Position numbers and translations under genes: made by a program. Below, one piece after another: positions 11,097 to 22,972 of a DNA stretch of 64,000 nt. The notes below the pieces were generated by a model. It was not told where the DNA came from. It made no database searches and worked only from the letters and a program-made list of their open reading frames with translations. Position 1 is the first letter of the stretch. The number at the start of each line of letters is the position of its first letter. The DNA is from Novosphingobium sp. GTDB lineage: Bacteria > Pseudomonadota > Alphaproteobacteria > Sphingomonadales > Sphingomonadaceae. Location of the stretch: positions 186,001 through 250,000 of the forward strand of contig JAGIAR010000007.1 in NCBI GenBank assembly GCA_017744735.1, in the 5' to 3' direction.

Positions 11097-11380
11097 GGCA
11101 ATTGAAGTTCCGCGCAGCTGCTTCGGCAGATATGCGGCGATTGGAGCGAGAGACCCGCGAAATCTGGGGTGAAGCGCAAGCGGCGAAATACGCTGCGGAA
11201 TTGCGAGATGCGATCAAGTCGCTCCTCGACTATCCGCTGCGCTTCCCGGAATTCGAGCCACGGCAGGGCTTGCGCCGGATGACCAGCGGCCGGCACGCGG
11301 TGTTCTATCTCGTGCTGGAGGATCGGATCGAGATCGTCCGGGTGAGGCATGTGGCCAGCGATTTCGAGCGATGGCTGTGA
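11093..11380 (+). CDS. parE: ParE/RelE-superfamily toxin
   Basis: This is a 95-residue toxin of the ParE group, whose studied members poison DNA gyrase. It has the family layout: the N-terminal strand LKFRAAASADM, two helices, the EFEPRQGLRRM turn, then HAVFYLVLEDRIEIVRVRHV. The GTG at 11093 overlaps the antitoxin stop and gives the usual ParE N-terminus. An in-frame ATG at 11066 inside parD is less likely. It lies in a lower-GC patch beside the sdh genes, suggesting acquisition. Confidence 0.9.
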   Translation: MRQLKFRAAASADMRRLERETREIWGEAQAAKYAAELRDAIKSLLDYPLRFPEFEPRQGLRRMTSGRHAVFYLVLEDRIEIVRVRHVASDFERWL

Positions 11381-11409
11381 AACTGCATTCTATGCTACAA
11401 ATTCCAAAT

Positions 11410-12057
11410 TCAACCTCGATCCTGTCCCTTGCTCGATAAATCGTTCATATCCCAACAAACTTTCGTTCCGCCTCCTTCAATATTCCAAATCCTCACTTGA
11501 CGACAGTATCTGGCTTCGAGCCAAGGGTCATGGCCACAGGTATACGACAGGGGCTGGCGGTCGCTGGGTTTGTTCACCTCTGCACGATAAGGGTTCTTGC
11601 TCGGCCTCGTGGCGTAGTAGAGTAATTCACAGGGGGTGTACTCCACCGCTCGATAGTAAAATTCCAGAAATTCATAGATCCGGCGTTCTGAAATTCTCGG
11701 GTCGAGCGCCTGAACAAGGTCGGACGTGGCGTTGATAACGAGTGAATCCGATCTGTTCCAAAACACCAACCAAGCTTGTTTCGCTTCGTAGGTAAGTGCG
11801 TAGCGTCTAAGGAATGACGTTACGCGGTTCAATTGCTCCTCAGCGGCATTGACGGGAATTCCGCGAACTTCGAGCAAATAACGCTGCGCTTCACCAAGAA
11901 TGTCTTCTTTCGAAGCCCCTGCCCGCGTCGCGACAAAAAACATCCGCTCCGCACGGTCATGGTCCGATGGATGAGCAGCAAAAGGCGCAGCTTCAAAACA
12001 AAAGCCGCCTCGCAAAAGGCGCTTCCATTCCTCATCGGCTGACTCGCGCCTCCTCAA
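11410..12057 (-). CDS. Orphan hypothetical protein after sdhA
   Basis: This 215-residue frame is clearly less GC-rich than its neighbours and is not recognised. It is soluble, rich in aromatic residues and mostly helical in pattern, with several cysteines in the last third. The longest version starts with TTG at 12057, overlapping the sdhA stop (TTGA) with a GAGGAGG stretch just beyond. An internal Met at residue 39 is an alternative start. It lies between sdhA and the convergent parDE module, where sdhB is often found. Base composition suggests horizontal acquisition. Confidence 0.55.
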   Translation of the reverse strand: MRRRESADEEWKRLLRGGFCFEAAPFAAHPSDHDRAERMFFVATRAGASKEDILGEAQRYLLEVRGIPVNAAEEQLNRVTSFLRRYALTYEAKQAWLVFWNRSDSLVINATSDLVQALDPRISERRIYEFLEFYYRAVEYTPCELLYYATRPSKNPYRAEVNKPSDRQPLSYTCGHDPWLEARYCRQVRIWNIEGGGTKVCWDMNDLSSKGQDRG

Positions 12058-13874
12058 TAAACCCGCTTCTTCGGCTTGATGTACTCCGCGTCATCGGTCA
12101 GCGTGTATTCGTGCACCGGGCGATAATCGATCTTCACGCCGCCGCCCTTGCCGCCCCAGCCGTCGAACCAGCTCGCGGTGTGCTTCATCCACACCTTGTC
12201 GTTGCGGTCGGGGAAGTCCTCGTGCGCGTGGGCGCCGCGGCTTTCCTTGCGGTTGTGGGCGGAATGCATCGTGACCGAGGCCTGCGAGATCAGATTGTCG
12301 AGCTCGAGCGTCTCGATCAGGTCCGAGTTCCAGATCAGCGAGCGGTCGGTGACCTTGATGTCCTGCATCTTGCCGTAGGTCTCGGCGAGCTTGACCTTGC
12401 CTTCGGCCATCAGCTCGTCGGTGCGGAACACCGCGGCGTGCTGGCTCATCGTGCGCTGCATCTCCAGCCGCAGCTCGGCGGTCGAGGAGCCGCCGTCGGC
12501 GTTGCGGAAGAAATCGAGCCGGCCGAGCGCGAAATCGGCGCTGTCCCTGGCCAGTTCCTCCTGCGCCGCATTGGGCTTGAGCAGTTCCTTCAGCCGGTGC
12601 CCGGTCGCGCGGCCGAACACCACCAGGTCGATCAGCGAGTTCGAGCCGAGGCGGTTCGCGCCATGGACCGAGACGCAGGCCGCCTCGCCCACCGCGAACA
12701 GGCCGGGGACGACCGTTTCCGGGTTGCCGTCGGCGCCGATCGTCATCACCTCGCCGTGATAGTTCGTCGGGATGCCGCCCATGTTGTAGTGCACCGTCGG
12801 CACCACCGGCAGCGGCTGACGCGTGAGGTCGACGCCCGCAAAGATCTTGCCGCTCTCGGTGATCCCCGGCAGCCGCTCGTGCAGCACCTTGGGATCGATA
12901 TGGTCGAGGTGGAGGAAGATGTGGTCCTTGTGCGGGCCGACGCCGCGACCTTCGCGGATTTCCAGCGCCATCGAACGGCTGACGACGTCGCGGCTGGCAA
13001 GGTCCTTCGCGCTGGGCGCATAGCGCTCCATGAAGCGCTCGCCCTCGGAATTGGTCAGGTAACCGCCCTCGCCGCGCGCGCCTTCGGTGATCAGCACGCC
13101 CGCGCCGTAGATCCCGGTCGGGTGGAACTGGACGAATTCCATGTCTTGTAGCGGCAGGCCGGCGCGCAGCACCATCCCGCCGCCGTCGCCGGTGCAGGTG
13201 TGGGCGCTGGTCGCAGTGAAATAGCAGCGCCCGTAGCCGCCGGTCGCCAGCACCACGGCCTGCGAGCGGAAGCGGTGGATCGAGCCGTCATCCATGCACA
13301 GCGCGATCACGCCGACGCATTTGCCGCCGTCCATGATCAGGTCGATCGCGAAATATTCGATGTAGAAATCCGCGTCGTACTTCAGGCTCTGCTGGTAGAG
13401 CGCGTGGAGCATCGCGTGGCCGGTGCGGTCGGCCGCGGCGCAGGTGCGCTGCACCGGCGGGCCTTCGCCCATGTTCTGCATATGCCCGCCGAACGGGCGC
13501 TGGTAGATCGTGCCGTCGGCGTTGCGGCTGAACGGCACGCCGGCATGCTCGAGCTCATAGACCGCGGCGGGCGCCTCGCGCACCATGTATTCGATCGCAT
13601 CCTGGTCGCCGAGCCAGTCCGACCCCTTGACGGTGTCGTACATGTGCCATTGCCAGTGGTCGGGCGAATTGTTGCCCAGGCTCGCCGCGATCCCGCCCTG
13701 CGCCGCGACCGTGTGGCTGCGGGTGGGGAAGACCTTGGTGATGCAGGCGGTGCGCAGGCCGGATTCGGCCGACCCCATCGTCGCGCGCAGGCCCGAGCCG
13801 CCCGCGCCGACCACGACGACATCGTAGGTATGATCGATAATCTTGTAGGCGGCTTGAGACGACTGGGACGCCAT
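12054..13874 (-). CDS. sdhA: Succinate dehydrogenase flavoprotein subunit
   Basis: SdhA is the 606-residue catalytic FAD subunit of respiratory complex II, oxidising succinate to fumarate. It shows the dinucleotide-binding [11 protein letters not shown] at 20-30 and the covalent-FAD histidine in [11 protein letters not shown] (His54). The [21 protein letters not shown] region carries the active-site arginine. The C-terminus [12 protein letters not shown] is typical. It starts 1 bp inside the sdhD stop (TGATG), so translation is coupled in the order sdhC-sdhD-sdhA. No sdhB follows. Confidence 0.97.
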   Translation of the reverse strand: MASQSSQAAYKIIDHTYDVVVVGAGGSGLRATMGSAESGLRTACITKVFPTRSHTVAAQGGIAASLGNNSPDHWQWHMYDTVKGSDWLGDQDAIEYMVREAPAAVYELEHAGVPFSRNADGTIYQRPFGGHMQNMGEGPPVQRTCAAADRTGHAMLHALYQQSLKYDADFYIEYFAIDLIMDGGKCVGVIALCMDDGSIHRFRSQAVVLATGGYGRCYFTATSAHTCTGDGGGMVLRAGLPLQDMEFVQFHPTGIYGAGVLITEGARGEGGYLTNSEGERFMERYAPSAKDLASRDVVSRSMALEIREGRGVGPHKDHIFLHLDHIDPKVLHERLPGITESGKIFAGVDLTRQPLPVVPTVHYNMGGIPTNYHGEVMTIGADGNPETVVPGLFAVGEAACVSVHGANRLGSNSLIDLVVFGRATGHRLKELLKPNAAQEELARDSADFALGRLDFFRNADGGSSTAELRLEMQRTMSQHAAVFRTDELMAEGKVKLAETYGKMQDIKVTDRSLIWNSDLIETLELDNLISQASVTMHSAHNRKESRGAHAHEDFPDRNDKVWMKHTASWFDGWGGKGGGVKIDYRPVHEYTLTDDAEYIKPKKRVY

Positions 13875-14269
13875 CAGAGGATGCTCCCTCCGGTGGTGAG
13901 CGAAATCTTCAGCACGCAGAACACCGCGAAGGTGCCGACGGCGACGAAGACGAGGCTCAGCAGGCCGATCAGCCCGGCCTTGCTGCCTTCGTCATGCACA
14001 TAGTCCTCGATCGCGACCTGCAGGCCCAGCCGCGCGTGATAGAAGGTGCTGACGATCAGCAGGATCAGCGCGGTCGCCGGGATCGGCTTCGCCAGCCAGT
14101 CGCGCACCGTGTCCATGTCGAGGCTGGAGAGCAGCAGCAGCGAGGTGACGAACCATGCGCCGAGGAACAGATTGCCGAACGCGGTGTAGCGCTGGTGGAG
14201 CCAGTGATGCGCGCCCTGATGGCCCGGGCCGAGCCCGCGGACTTTGCCGATTTCCGTACCGTCGCCCAT
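13874..14269 (-). CDS. sdhD: Succinate dehydrogenase membrane anchor subunit
   Basis: This 131-residue hydrophobic subunit anchors complex II and helps bind haem and quinone. Three transmembrane helices lie at about 28-48, 60-80 and 100-125. The conserved HWLHQRYTA start and the [20 protein letters not shown] helix with the haem-ligand histidine region are visible. The ATG at 14269 is chosen over an upstream frame extension, because it gives the standard [14 protein letters not shown] start. The gene lies 11 bp after sdhC and overlaps sdhA by one base. Confidence 0.92.
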   Translation of the reverse strand: MGDGTEIGKVRGLGPGHQGAHHWLHQRYTAFGNLFLGAWFVTSLLLLSSLDMDTVRDWLAKPIPATALILLIVSTFYHARLGLQVAIEDYVHDEGSKAGLIGLLSLVFVAVGTFAVFCVLKISLTTGGSIL

Positions 14270-14280
14270 GTCTTGTTCCT

Positions 14281-14661
14281 TTAGAGAAGCACTTTCGCGG
14301 CCCAGAAGGCGGCGGTGAGAAGAATACCCGCGACCAGCGTCGCGACCGAGAACCGGCGGTTCTCGTGCAGTTCGAAGCCCGCGCCGATATCGAGCACGAA
14401 GTGGCGGATACCCGAGCACAGATGGTTGAAGAAGGCCCAGCTGATGCCGATCAGCACAAGGTAGCCGATCGGGGTTCCTGCCGCCCAGGCGAAGGTTTCA
14501 TAGGCGCTGCCGCCATAGGCGAGCGCGCCGAGCCACCACACGAGCACCACCATCCCGACCAGCGCAAGCCCGTCTCCGGTGATGCGGTGGAGGATCGAGA
14601 CCAGCATGTGCGGGCCCCATTTGTAGACTCCGAGATGCGGTGAGAGCGGGCGGTTGGTCAT
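14281..14661 (-). CDS. sdhC: Succinate dehydrogenase cytochrome b556 subunit
   Basis: This is the 126-residue cytochrome b subunit of complex II, first gene of the sdhCDA run. The family signature RPLSPHLGVYKW is at the N-terminus and is followed by SILHRITGDGLA (quinone-site serine and arginine). The second helix ISWAFFNHLCSGIRHFVLD carries the haem-ligand histidine. Three transmembrane helices are evident. The 95-bp gap to the divergent SDR gene should hold the operon promoter. Confidence 0.93.
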   Translation of the reverse strand: MTNRPLSPHLGVYKWGPHMLVSILHRITGDGLALVGMVVLVWWLGALAYGGSAYETFAWAAGTPIGYLVLIGISWAFFNHLCSGIRHFVLDIGAGFELHENRRFSVATLVAGILLTAAFWAAKVLL

Positions 14662-14756
14662 AAGAGTCCCGTAAATGCTTGCGCATCCCCTTAGCGATTG
14701 TGATCGGCGAGGCAAGCGGGGTTGGCCCCTGGGCGATGGCGTTCTAACGAGAAAGC

Positions 14757-15476
14757 ATGGCTGAACCCGTCATCCTGGTCACCGGATCGAGCCGCGGCAT
14801 CGGCGGCGCGATCGTCGAGCTGCTCCGCGCGCGCGGCGCCACCGTGCTGTGCCACGCCGCGCACGATTACGACGACGACACGATCGTGGCCGACCTGTCC
14901 GAGCCGATCGGCCCGCAAATGCTGTGGGAAGAAGCGCTCGCGCGCAGTCCGAGCGGGGAGATCGACGTGCTGGTCAACAATGCCGGCATCTTCGAGGCCA
15001 ACCCGCTCGATTCGTCCGACATCCAGTGGCTCGACAAATGGGAGGACACGCTGCGGGTGAATCTCACCGCCGCCGCCCAGCTCTCGCGCTTCGCGGTGCG
15101 GCACTGGCTCGACAGCGGCGAGGACGGCAGGCTGGTCCACATCGCGAGCCGCGCGGGCCACCGCGGCGATTCGCCCGAGCACTGGCACTACGCCGCCTCG
15201 AAGGGCGGGATGCTGGCGCTGCACAAGACCATCGCCCGCGCCTATGCCGCCGAGGGCATCCTCAGCTTCGCGATCGCCCCCGGATTCACCGACACGGCGA
15301 TGGCCGAGGATTACCTGCAAAGCCGCGGCGGAGCGGGCCTGCTCGCCGACATTCCGCTCGGCCGCGTGGCCGAACCGGAAGAAATCGCCGCAATCGCCGT
15401 TTTCTGTGCACTGGATGCCCCGGCGAGCATGACCGGCGCGGTAATCGACGCTAACGGCGCAAGCTATGTCCGCTAG
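14757..15476 (+). CDS. Short-chain dehydrogenase/reductase
   Basis: This 239-residue NAD(P)-dependent oxidoreductase is of the classical SDR family. The cofactor motif VTGSSRGIGGAI is at 8-19, the NNAG motif near 79 and the catalytic Y-x-x-x-K in HYAASKGG. The region after the catalytic Lys (IAPGFTDTAMAE) is typical. The substrate is unknown. Its 3' end overlaps the beta-lactamase gene by 11 bp, so the two are likely one transcript with prmA. Confidence 0.85.
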   Translation: MAEPVILVTGSSRGIGGAIVELLRARGATVLCHAAHDYDDDTIVADLSEPIGPQMLWEEALARSPSGEIDVLVNNAGIFEANPLDSSDIQWLDKWEDTLRVNLTAAAQLSRFAVRHWLDSGEDGRLVHIASRAGHRGDSPEHWHYAASKGGMLALHKTIARAYAAEGILSFAIAPGFTDTAMAEDYLQSRGGAGLLADIPLGRVAEPEEIAAIAVFCALDAPASMTGAVIDANGASYVR

Positions 15477-16386
15477 AACAGCCGCGGCGCTCGCCGCCCT
15501 CGCCCTGTGCACCCCCGCCTGCGCTTCGCGCTCCACCGCCGAGCCCGGCCCCGCGCCCGATCGGGCCGCGCAGACGGCCTGGGCCGAACGCTGCGCGGAC
15601 GACGACGCATGGGACAAGCCCGGCCCGGCGTTCCACGTCTACGGCGACACCTGGTACGTCGGCACCTGCGCGATCGCGTCGATCCTGGTGAAGGGCGATG
15701 CGGGCGCGATCGTGATCGACGGCGGCCCGAAGGATGGCGGGAAGCTGGTCGCGGACAATATCGCCGCGGCGGGCGTCAAACTGGCGGATGTGAAGCTGCT
15801 GCTCCATAGCCACGAGCACAACGACCATGCGGGCGGCCTGGCCGAGTTGCAGCGCCTGACAGGCGCGACCCTGCTGGCGTCGGAACCCGCGGCGAAAGCG
15901 CTCGCGGCCGGTTCGCCGACCGAAGCGGATCCGCAGTTCGCCTATCACGGCACTTTCACGCCCGCGAAAGTGGGCGGGATCGTCCATGCCGGCGAGCCGG
16001 TGAAACTCGGCAATCTCGCGCTGACCCCGGTCGCGACCCCGGGCCACACGCCCGGCGCGCTCAGCTGGAGCTGGACGAGCTGCGAGGGCAGCGTGTGCAA
16101 GGCGATCGCCTATGTCGACAGCCTCAGCCCGGTGAGCAGCGACGATTACCGCTTCAGCGACCATCCCGCATACCTCGCCGCGTTCCGCGCCAGCATTGCG
16201 AAGGTCGCCGCGATGCAATGCGACATATTGCTCACCCCGCACCCGATGGCGAGCGGGATGCGCGAAAAGCTGCAGGCGGGCAATCTCGCCAGCGAACCGA
16301 CCTGTGCCGCCTACGCCGCCGGGCTGACCCGCAAGCTCGACGAGCGCCTGGCGAAGGAAGCGGCGCCCGGAGAAACCGGCACGTGA
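15466..16386 (+). CDS. Subclass B3 metallo-beta-lactamase
   Basis: This 306-residue exported zinc hydrolase is expected to open the beta-lactam ring. The B3 zinc ligands are all visible: His116, His118, Asp120 and His121 in HSHEHNDH, His194 in TPGHTPG and His259 in LLTPHPM. Cysteine pairs (206/211 and 252/280) fit B3 disulphides. The N-terminus is a signal sequence with cysteines near 15-19 that might allow lipidation. Chromosomal B3 enzymes are known from Erythrobacter, so this is probably resident. It overlaps the SDR gene upstream and prmA downstream, and has no adjacent LysR-type regulator. Confidence 0.88.
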   Translation: MSARTAAALAALALCTPACASRSTAEPGPAPDRAAQTAWAERCADDDAWDKPGPAFHVYGDTWYVGTCAIASILVKGDAGAIVIDGGPKDGGKLVADNIAAAGVKLADVKLLLHSHEHNDHAGGLAELQRLTGATLLASEPAAKALAAGSPTEADPQFAYHGTFTPAKVGGIVHAGEPVKLGNLALTPVATPGHTPGALSWSWTSCEGSVCKAIAYVDSLSPVSSDDYRFSDHPAYLAAFRASIAKVAAMQCDILLTPHPMASGMREKLQAGNLASEPTCAAYAAGLTRKLDERLAKEAAPGETGT

Positions 16387-17339
16387 GCTGGAAGATCAGC
16401 GTCTTCGCGGCAAAGGACATCATCCAGGCGGCGCTGATCGCGCATGAGGATGCGCTCGACTGGGACGATTCCGTCGTGCTTTCCGGCAGCGAGATCGCCG
16501 AGGACAAGCCCGACGACTGGGTGCTCGAGGCGTGGTTCGCCGAACAGCCCGGCAAGGCCGAAAAGGCGATGGTCGCAGGCCTGTTCGACGGCGCTGCGCC
16601 CGATCTGGCGATCGAGAAACTGCCCGAAGAAGACTGGGTCACGCTGAGCCAGCACATCGTCCGGCCGATCCGCGCCGGGCGGTTCCACGTCCGCACACCC
16701 GACTTCGGGCCCGACACGGCGCCGGGAGTGAGGGATTTTGCGATTCCCGCCAGCCAGGCCTTCGGCACCGGCCAGCACGAGACCACCGCGGGCTGCCTCG
16801 AGATGCTCGACGCGATGAAGCGCCGCGGCACGGTGGTGCGCAATTGCGCCGACATCGGCACCGGCACCGGCCTGCTCGCCTTCGCCGCGCTGGACCTGTG
16901 GCCGCAGGCGCTGGCCACCGCGAGCGACATCGATCCGGTCTGCGTCGGGGTGGTGGAGGACAATGCCGCGCTCAACCGGGTGCCGCTCGGGGCCGGCGCG
17001 GGCGAAGTGACGATGCTGGTCGCGGCCGGGATGGACGATCCGCTGCTCGATGCGCGGGGGCCTTACGATCTGCTGATCGCGAACATCCTCGCCGGCCCGC
17101 TGGTCGAACTCGCGGGCGATTTCGGGCGCGCGGTGCTGCCGGGCGGCAGCCTGCTGCTGGCCGGCCTGCTCGAAACGCAGGAAGCCGCGGTGCGGCGGGC
17201 CTGCCGCCGGGCCGGTTTCCGCCTGGCCGAGCGGATGGTGCGCGGCGACTGGTCGATCCTGTGGCTGCGCAAGCGGCCGCAGGCAACGGTCCGCGGCTCG
17301 CGCCCCGGCGCCCTTCCCGACTGGGCGAAGCTCTGGTAA
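16383..17339 (+). CDS. prmA: Ribosomal protein L11 methyltransferase
   Basis: PrmA is a SAM-dependent enzyme that trimethylates ribosomal protein L11. The 318-residue product is slightly longer than E. coli PrmA (293). Family motifs are FGTGQHETT near 127-135, the SAM site ADIGTGTGLLAFAA near 156-169, the acidic turn ASDIDPVCV, and YDLLIANILAGPLVEL. A GTG start overlapping the beta-lactamase stop (GTGA) is chosen. The C-terminal 20 residues (after WLRKRP) extend beyond the usual end. Confidence 0.92.
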   Translation: MSWKISVFAAKDIIQAALIAHEDALDWDDSVVLSGSEIAEDKPDDWVLEAWFAEQPGKAEKAMVAGLFDGAAPDLAIEKLPEEDWVTLSQHIVRPIRAGRFHVRTPDFGPDTAPGVRDFAIPASQAFGTGQHETTAGCLEMLDAMKRRGTVVRNCADIGTGTGLLAFAALDLWPQALATASDIDPVCVGVVEDNAALNRVPLGAGAGEVTMLVAAGMDDPLLDARGPYDLLIANILAGPLVELAGDFGRAVLPGGSLLLAGLLETQEAAVRRACRRAGFRLAERMVRGDWSILWLRKRPQATVRGSRPGALPDWAKLW

Positions 17340-17493
17340 AACTACCTAGGCCGCCAGCCTGCGCTCCCCGGCCCCGCAAAGCCGCCCAAACCCTCACGTT
17401 TTCAAGCGCTTTCCTACGCCGCATTTACGGCTTCTTAAGCGGCCCGGAGCTATTTTCCCGGCTTGGCCGTGAGCGGGAAAACACACGGGTTCG

Positions 17494-18888
17494 ATGGACG
17501 ACATCCGCAAGATTTCGAGGGCCCGCGCCCTCAGCGAGAACGACCTCGCCAAGATGATGAACTGGCCGCGTCAGTTGCTCGCGATCCAGACCGCGGTCAG
17601 CGCGGCCGGGGACGACCTCGATCGCGTGCTCGGCATCGTGCTCCAGAACGCGGTGCGGATGGTCGCCAATGCCGACGGCGGCGAGATCGAACTGCGCGAA
17701 GGCCATGAATTCGTCTGCCGTTCGGCCTGCGGCGCATCGCCGAAGAAATCGGGCAGCCGCTCGCCGGTCGCCGGCATCGTCCCCGGCTTCTGTTCGATCA
17801 GCGCGCAGGACCGCGACGGGCTGAAAAGCTCGATCAGTTCGCCGATCCCGTTCAAGGGCGAGCATGTCGGCCTGCTGCGGCTCCATTCGCGCGCCGCCAG
17901 CGCCTTTTCCAACCGCGACCTGCTGGCGCTGCAGCTCCTCGCCGGGATCGTCACCCAGGGCCTTGCCCGCGACGAGCATGCGAAGGGCGAGCGCGCCCGC
18001 GCGGCGGCCGACCGGCTGTTCCAGGCGACCTTCGACCAGGCCGCGGTCGGCATCTCGATCGTCGCCCCCGACGGGCGCTTCGTGATGGTCAACGACAAGT
18101 TCTGCGACATCGCCGGCTGGGAACGCGAGGAACTGATGGCGCGCGGCTTCCAGGGCATCACCCATCCCGACGACCTCGAGTCGGACCTGATCCATGTCGA
18201 GGACCTGCTCGCCGACCGGATCGATTCCTACGCGATGGAAAAGCGCTACATCCGCGCCGACGGCACTCCGGTGTGGATCAACCTGACCGTCGCGCTCGCC
18301 CGCAAGGCCGATGGCAGCGCCGACTTCTTCGTCTCGGTGATCGAAGACATCAGCGCACGCCGCGCGGCCGAGATCGACGCGGTGCACGATCCGCTGACCG
18401 GGCTGCTCAACCGGCGCGGCGCCTTTGCCCAGCTCAAGCAGGCGATGAGCCATCAGGGCGCATGGCAGCACGGGGTCGCCGCGGCCTTCATCGACCTCGA
18501 CGGGTTCAAGGGCGTCAACGACGGCTTCGGCCACGACGAGGGCGACCGCTGCCTGATCAAGATCGCCGGCGCCCTGCGCAAGGCGCTGCGCAGCGACGAC
18601 GTGATCGCGCGGATGGGCGGCGACGAATTCCTCGCGCTGTTCCCGGCAACCTCGGAAGAGGCGGTCAAGGACGTGCTGTTCCGGATCCAGCGCGAGATCG
18701 AAGGCATCTCGAACGACGAGGAATGGACCATCGGCGCCAGCCTGGGCGTGGCGCTGGTGCCGGCCGGGGCCAAGCCCGATCCGAACACCGTGATCGCGCA
18801 GGCCGACCGGCTGATGTACCGCGCCAAGCAGTCGGGCGACCGCCGCCCGCTGGTCGCTACGGTGCCGGGGACTGCAGCAGCGGCCTAG
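17494..18888 (+). CDS. GAF-PAS-GGDEF diguanylate cyclase
   Basis: This is a soluble 464-residue signalling enzyme making c-di-GMP. In order it has a GAF-like sensor (about 30-155), a PAS domain with PAC motif (about 173-290) and a GGDEF domain (about 295-455). The catalytic GGDEF is at 375-379. An RSDD inhibitory I-site lies exactly five residues before it (366-369), so product feedback is expected. There is no EAL domain or membrane segment. The last 32 bp overlap the convergent transporter gene. Confidence 0.92.
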   Translation: MDDIRKISRARALSENDLAKMMNWPRQLLAIQTAVSAAGDDLDRVLGIVLQNAVRMVANADGGEIELREGHEFVCRSACGASPKKSGSRSPVAGIVPGFCSISAQDRDGLKSSISSPIPFKGEHVGLLRLHSRAASAFSNRDLLALQLLAGIVTQGLARDEHAKGERARAAADRLFQATFDQAAVGISIVAPDGRFVMVNDKFCDIAGWEREELMARGFQGITHPDDLESDLIHVEDLLADRIDSYAMEKRYIRADGTPVWINLTVALARKADGSADFFVSVIEDISARRAAEIDAVHDPLTGLLNRRGAFAQLKQAMSHQGAWQHGVAAAFIDLDGFKGVNDGFGHDEGDRCLIKIAGALRKALRSDDVIARMGGDEFLALFPATSEEAVKDVLFRIQREIEGISNDEEWTIGASLGVALVPAGAKPDPNTVIAQADRLMYRAKQSGDRRPLVATVPGTAAAA

Positions 18889-20224
18889 GCGTTCGCGACA
18901 GGGCATAGGTCAGCACCGTCACCACCAGCGCCACCGCGGCCAGGATCAGGAAGGCGAGCGTGTTGTCGCCCTGCCCCGTCCCGCGCAGCCGCCCGAGCAT
19001 GTCGGGCCCGACGAACCCGCCGAGCTGCGAGATCGCGTTGATCCATCCGATCCCGGCGGCCGCGGCGACGCCGGAAAGGAACGCGGTCGGCAAGGTCCAG
19101 AACACCGCGAGCCAGGCGAGCCCGCCCGCCGCGATCATCGCCAGCGCGAGCACCGAGACCACCGCCGAATGGCCGGCGAAGGCCAGCAGCACGCAGCCGA
19201 TCGCCGCGACCAGCGACGATCCGATCGCGTGCCAGCGCCGCTCTCCGCTGCGGTCCGAACTCCACGCGACAACGACCATCGCGACCGCGCCGATCCCCCA
19301 GGGGATCATCGAGACCAGCCCGACGAGGAAATAGTCCTTCTTCGGGATGCCGATCTCCTGCACGATCGTCGGCAGCCAGTAGTTCAGCGCATTGGCGTAG
19401 ACCCCGCGCGAAAAGTCCGCGAGCCCCGCGGCCCACACGCGCCAGTCGGTGAAGACATGCCGCAGCGCGTGGCTCTGGCGGTGGACCTGCCTCGCCGCAT
19501 CGTCCTCGGCCAGCCGCCGTTCGACCAGCGCACGCTCATCGTCCGACAGCCAGCGCGCTTCGCGGGGGCCGTCGGGCAGCTTCGCCAGCACGAGAAACCC
19601 GACCAGCAGCGACGGCAGCGCCTCGACCAGGAACAGCCATTGCCAGCCGCGCAGCCCTTCCGCCCCGTCCATGAACTGCAATATCGCGCCCGACAGCGGC
19701 GAGCCGAGCGCGCTGGCGAGCGGGATCGCGACGAAGAACAGCGCCATCACCTGCGCGCGGCGCGACGCGGGGAACCAGAAGGTCAGGTACAGCAGCACGC
19801 CGGGGACGAAGCCGGCCTCCGCCACCCCGAGCACGAAGCGCAGGAAATAGAAGCTGAACTCGGCATCGGTCAGCCCGAGCAGATGCGACACCGGCCCCCA
19901 GCGCAAGTGCCCGGTGAACAGGAAGGCCGCCGACACCACCGCCCAGGTCAGCATGATCCGCGCGATCCACCGCCGCGCACCGACCCGCACCATTGCCAGA
20001 TTGGCGGGCATCTCGCACAGGAAATAGCCGATGAAGAACACCCCTGCGCCGAAGCCGTAGACCGCGTCGCTCAAGCCGAGGTCGCTCGCCATCTGGAGCT
20101 TGGCGAAGCCGACGTTCACCCGGTCGAGAAACGCCACGAAATAGCCCGCGAACAGCAGCGGGCACAGGCGCCAGGCGATCTTGGAGAAGGTCGCCTGCTC
20201 GAAAGCGGCTTCGGTTTCGGTCAT
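18857..20224 (-). CDS. MFS transporter, anion:cation symporter (phthalate/glucarate permease) type
   Basis: This is a 455-residue, 12-helix major facilitator. The N-terminal LDRVNVGFAKLQM block and the following GYFLCEMPANLAMVRVGARRW helix are hallmarks of the ACS subfamily (GudP, phthalate and tartrate permeases). It probably imports an organic acid with H+ or Na+. The ATG at 20224 follows a GAGGGGGA site; a short upstream extension is unlikely. Its 3' end runs 32 bp into the convergent diguanylate cyclase gene. No catabolic genes adjoin it, so the substrate is open. Confidence 0.85.
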   Translation of the reverse strand: MTETEAAFEQATFSKIAWRLCPLLFAGYFVAFLDRVNVGFAKLQMASDLGLSDAVYGFGAGVFFIGYFLCEMPANLAMVRVGARRWIARIMLTWAVVSAAFLFTGHLRWGPVSHLLGLTDAEFSFYFLRFVLGVAEAGFVPGVLLYLTFWFPASRRAQVMALFFVAIPLASALGSPLSGAILQFMDGAEGLRGWQWLFLVEALPSLLVGFLVLAKLPDGPREARWLSDDERALVERRLAEDDAARQVHRQSHALRHVFTDWRVWAAGLADFSRGVYANALNYWLPTIVQEIGIPKKDYFLVGLVSMIPWGIGAVAMVVVAWSSDRSGERRWHAIGSSLVAAIGCVLLAFAGHSAVVSVLALAMIAAGGLAWLAVFWTLPTAFLSGVAAAAGIGWINAISQLGGFVGPDMLGRLRGTGQGDNTLAFLILAAVALVVTVLTYALSRTPRPLLQSPAP

Positions 20225-20273
20225 TGCTTCATTCCCCCTCCCCGCCCTCAATAGTCATCCCGGAAGGAAGAAG

Positions 20274-22971
<2,698 letters not shown>

Positions 22972-22972
<1 letters not shown>

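Noticed and set aside
15466..16386. Control of the B3 beta-lactamase by the BlaI-type repressor
   Set aside because: No TACANNTGTA palindrome was seen upstream of the SDR-beta-lactamase unit, and the genes are about 9 kb apart.
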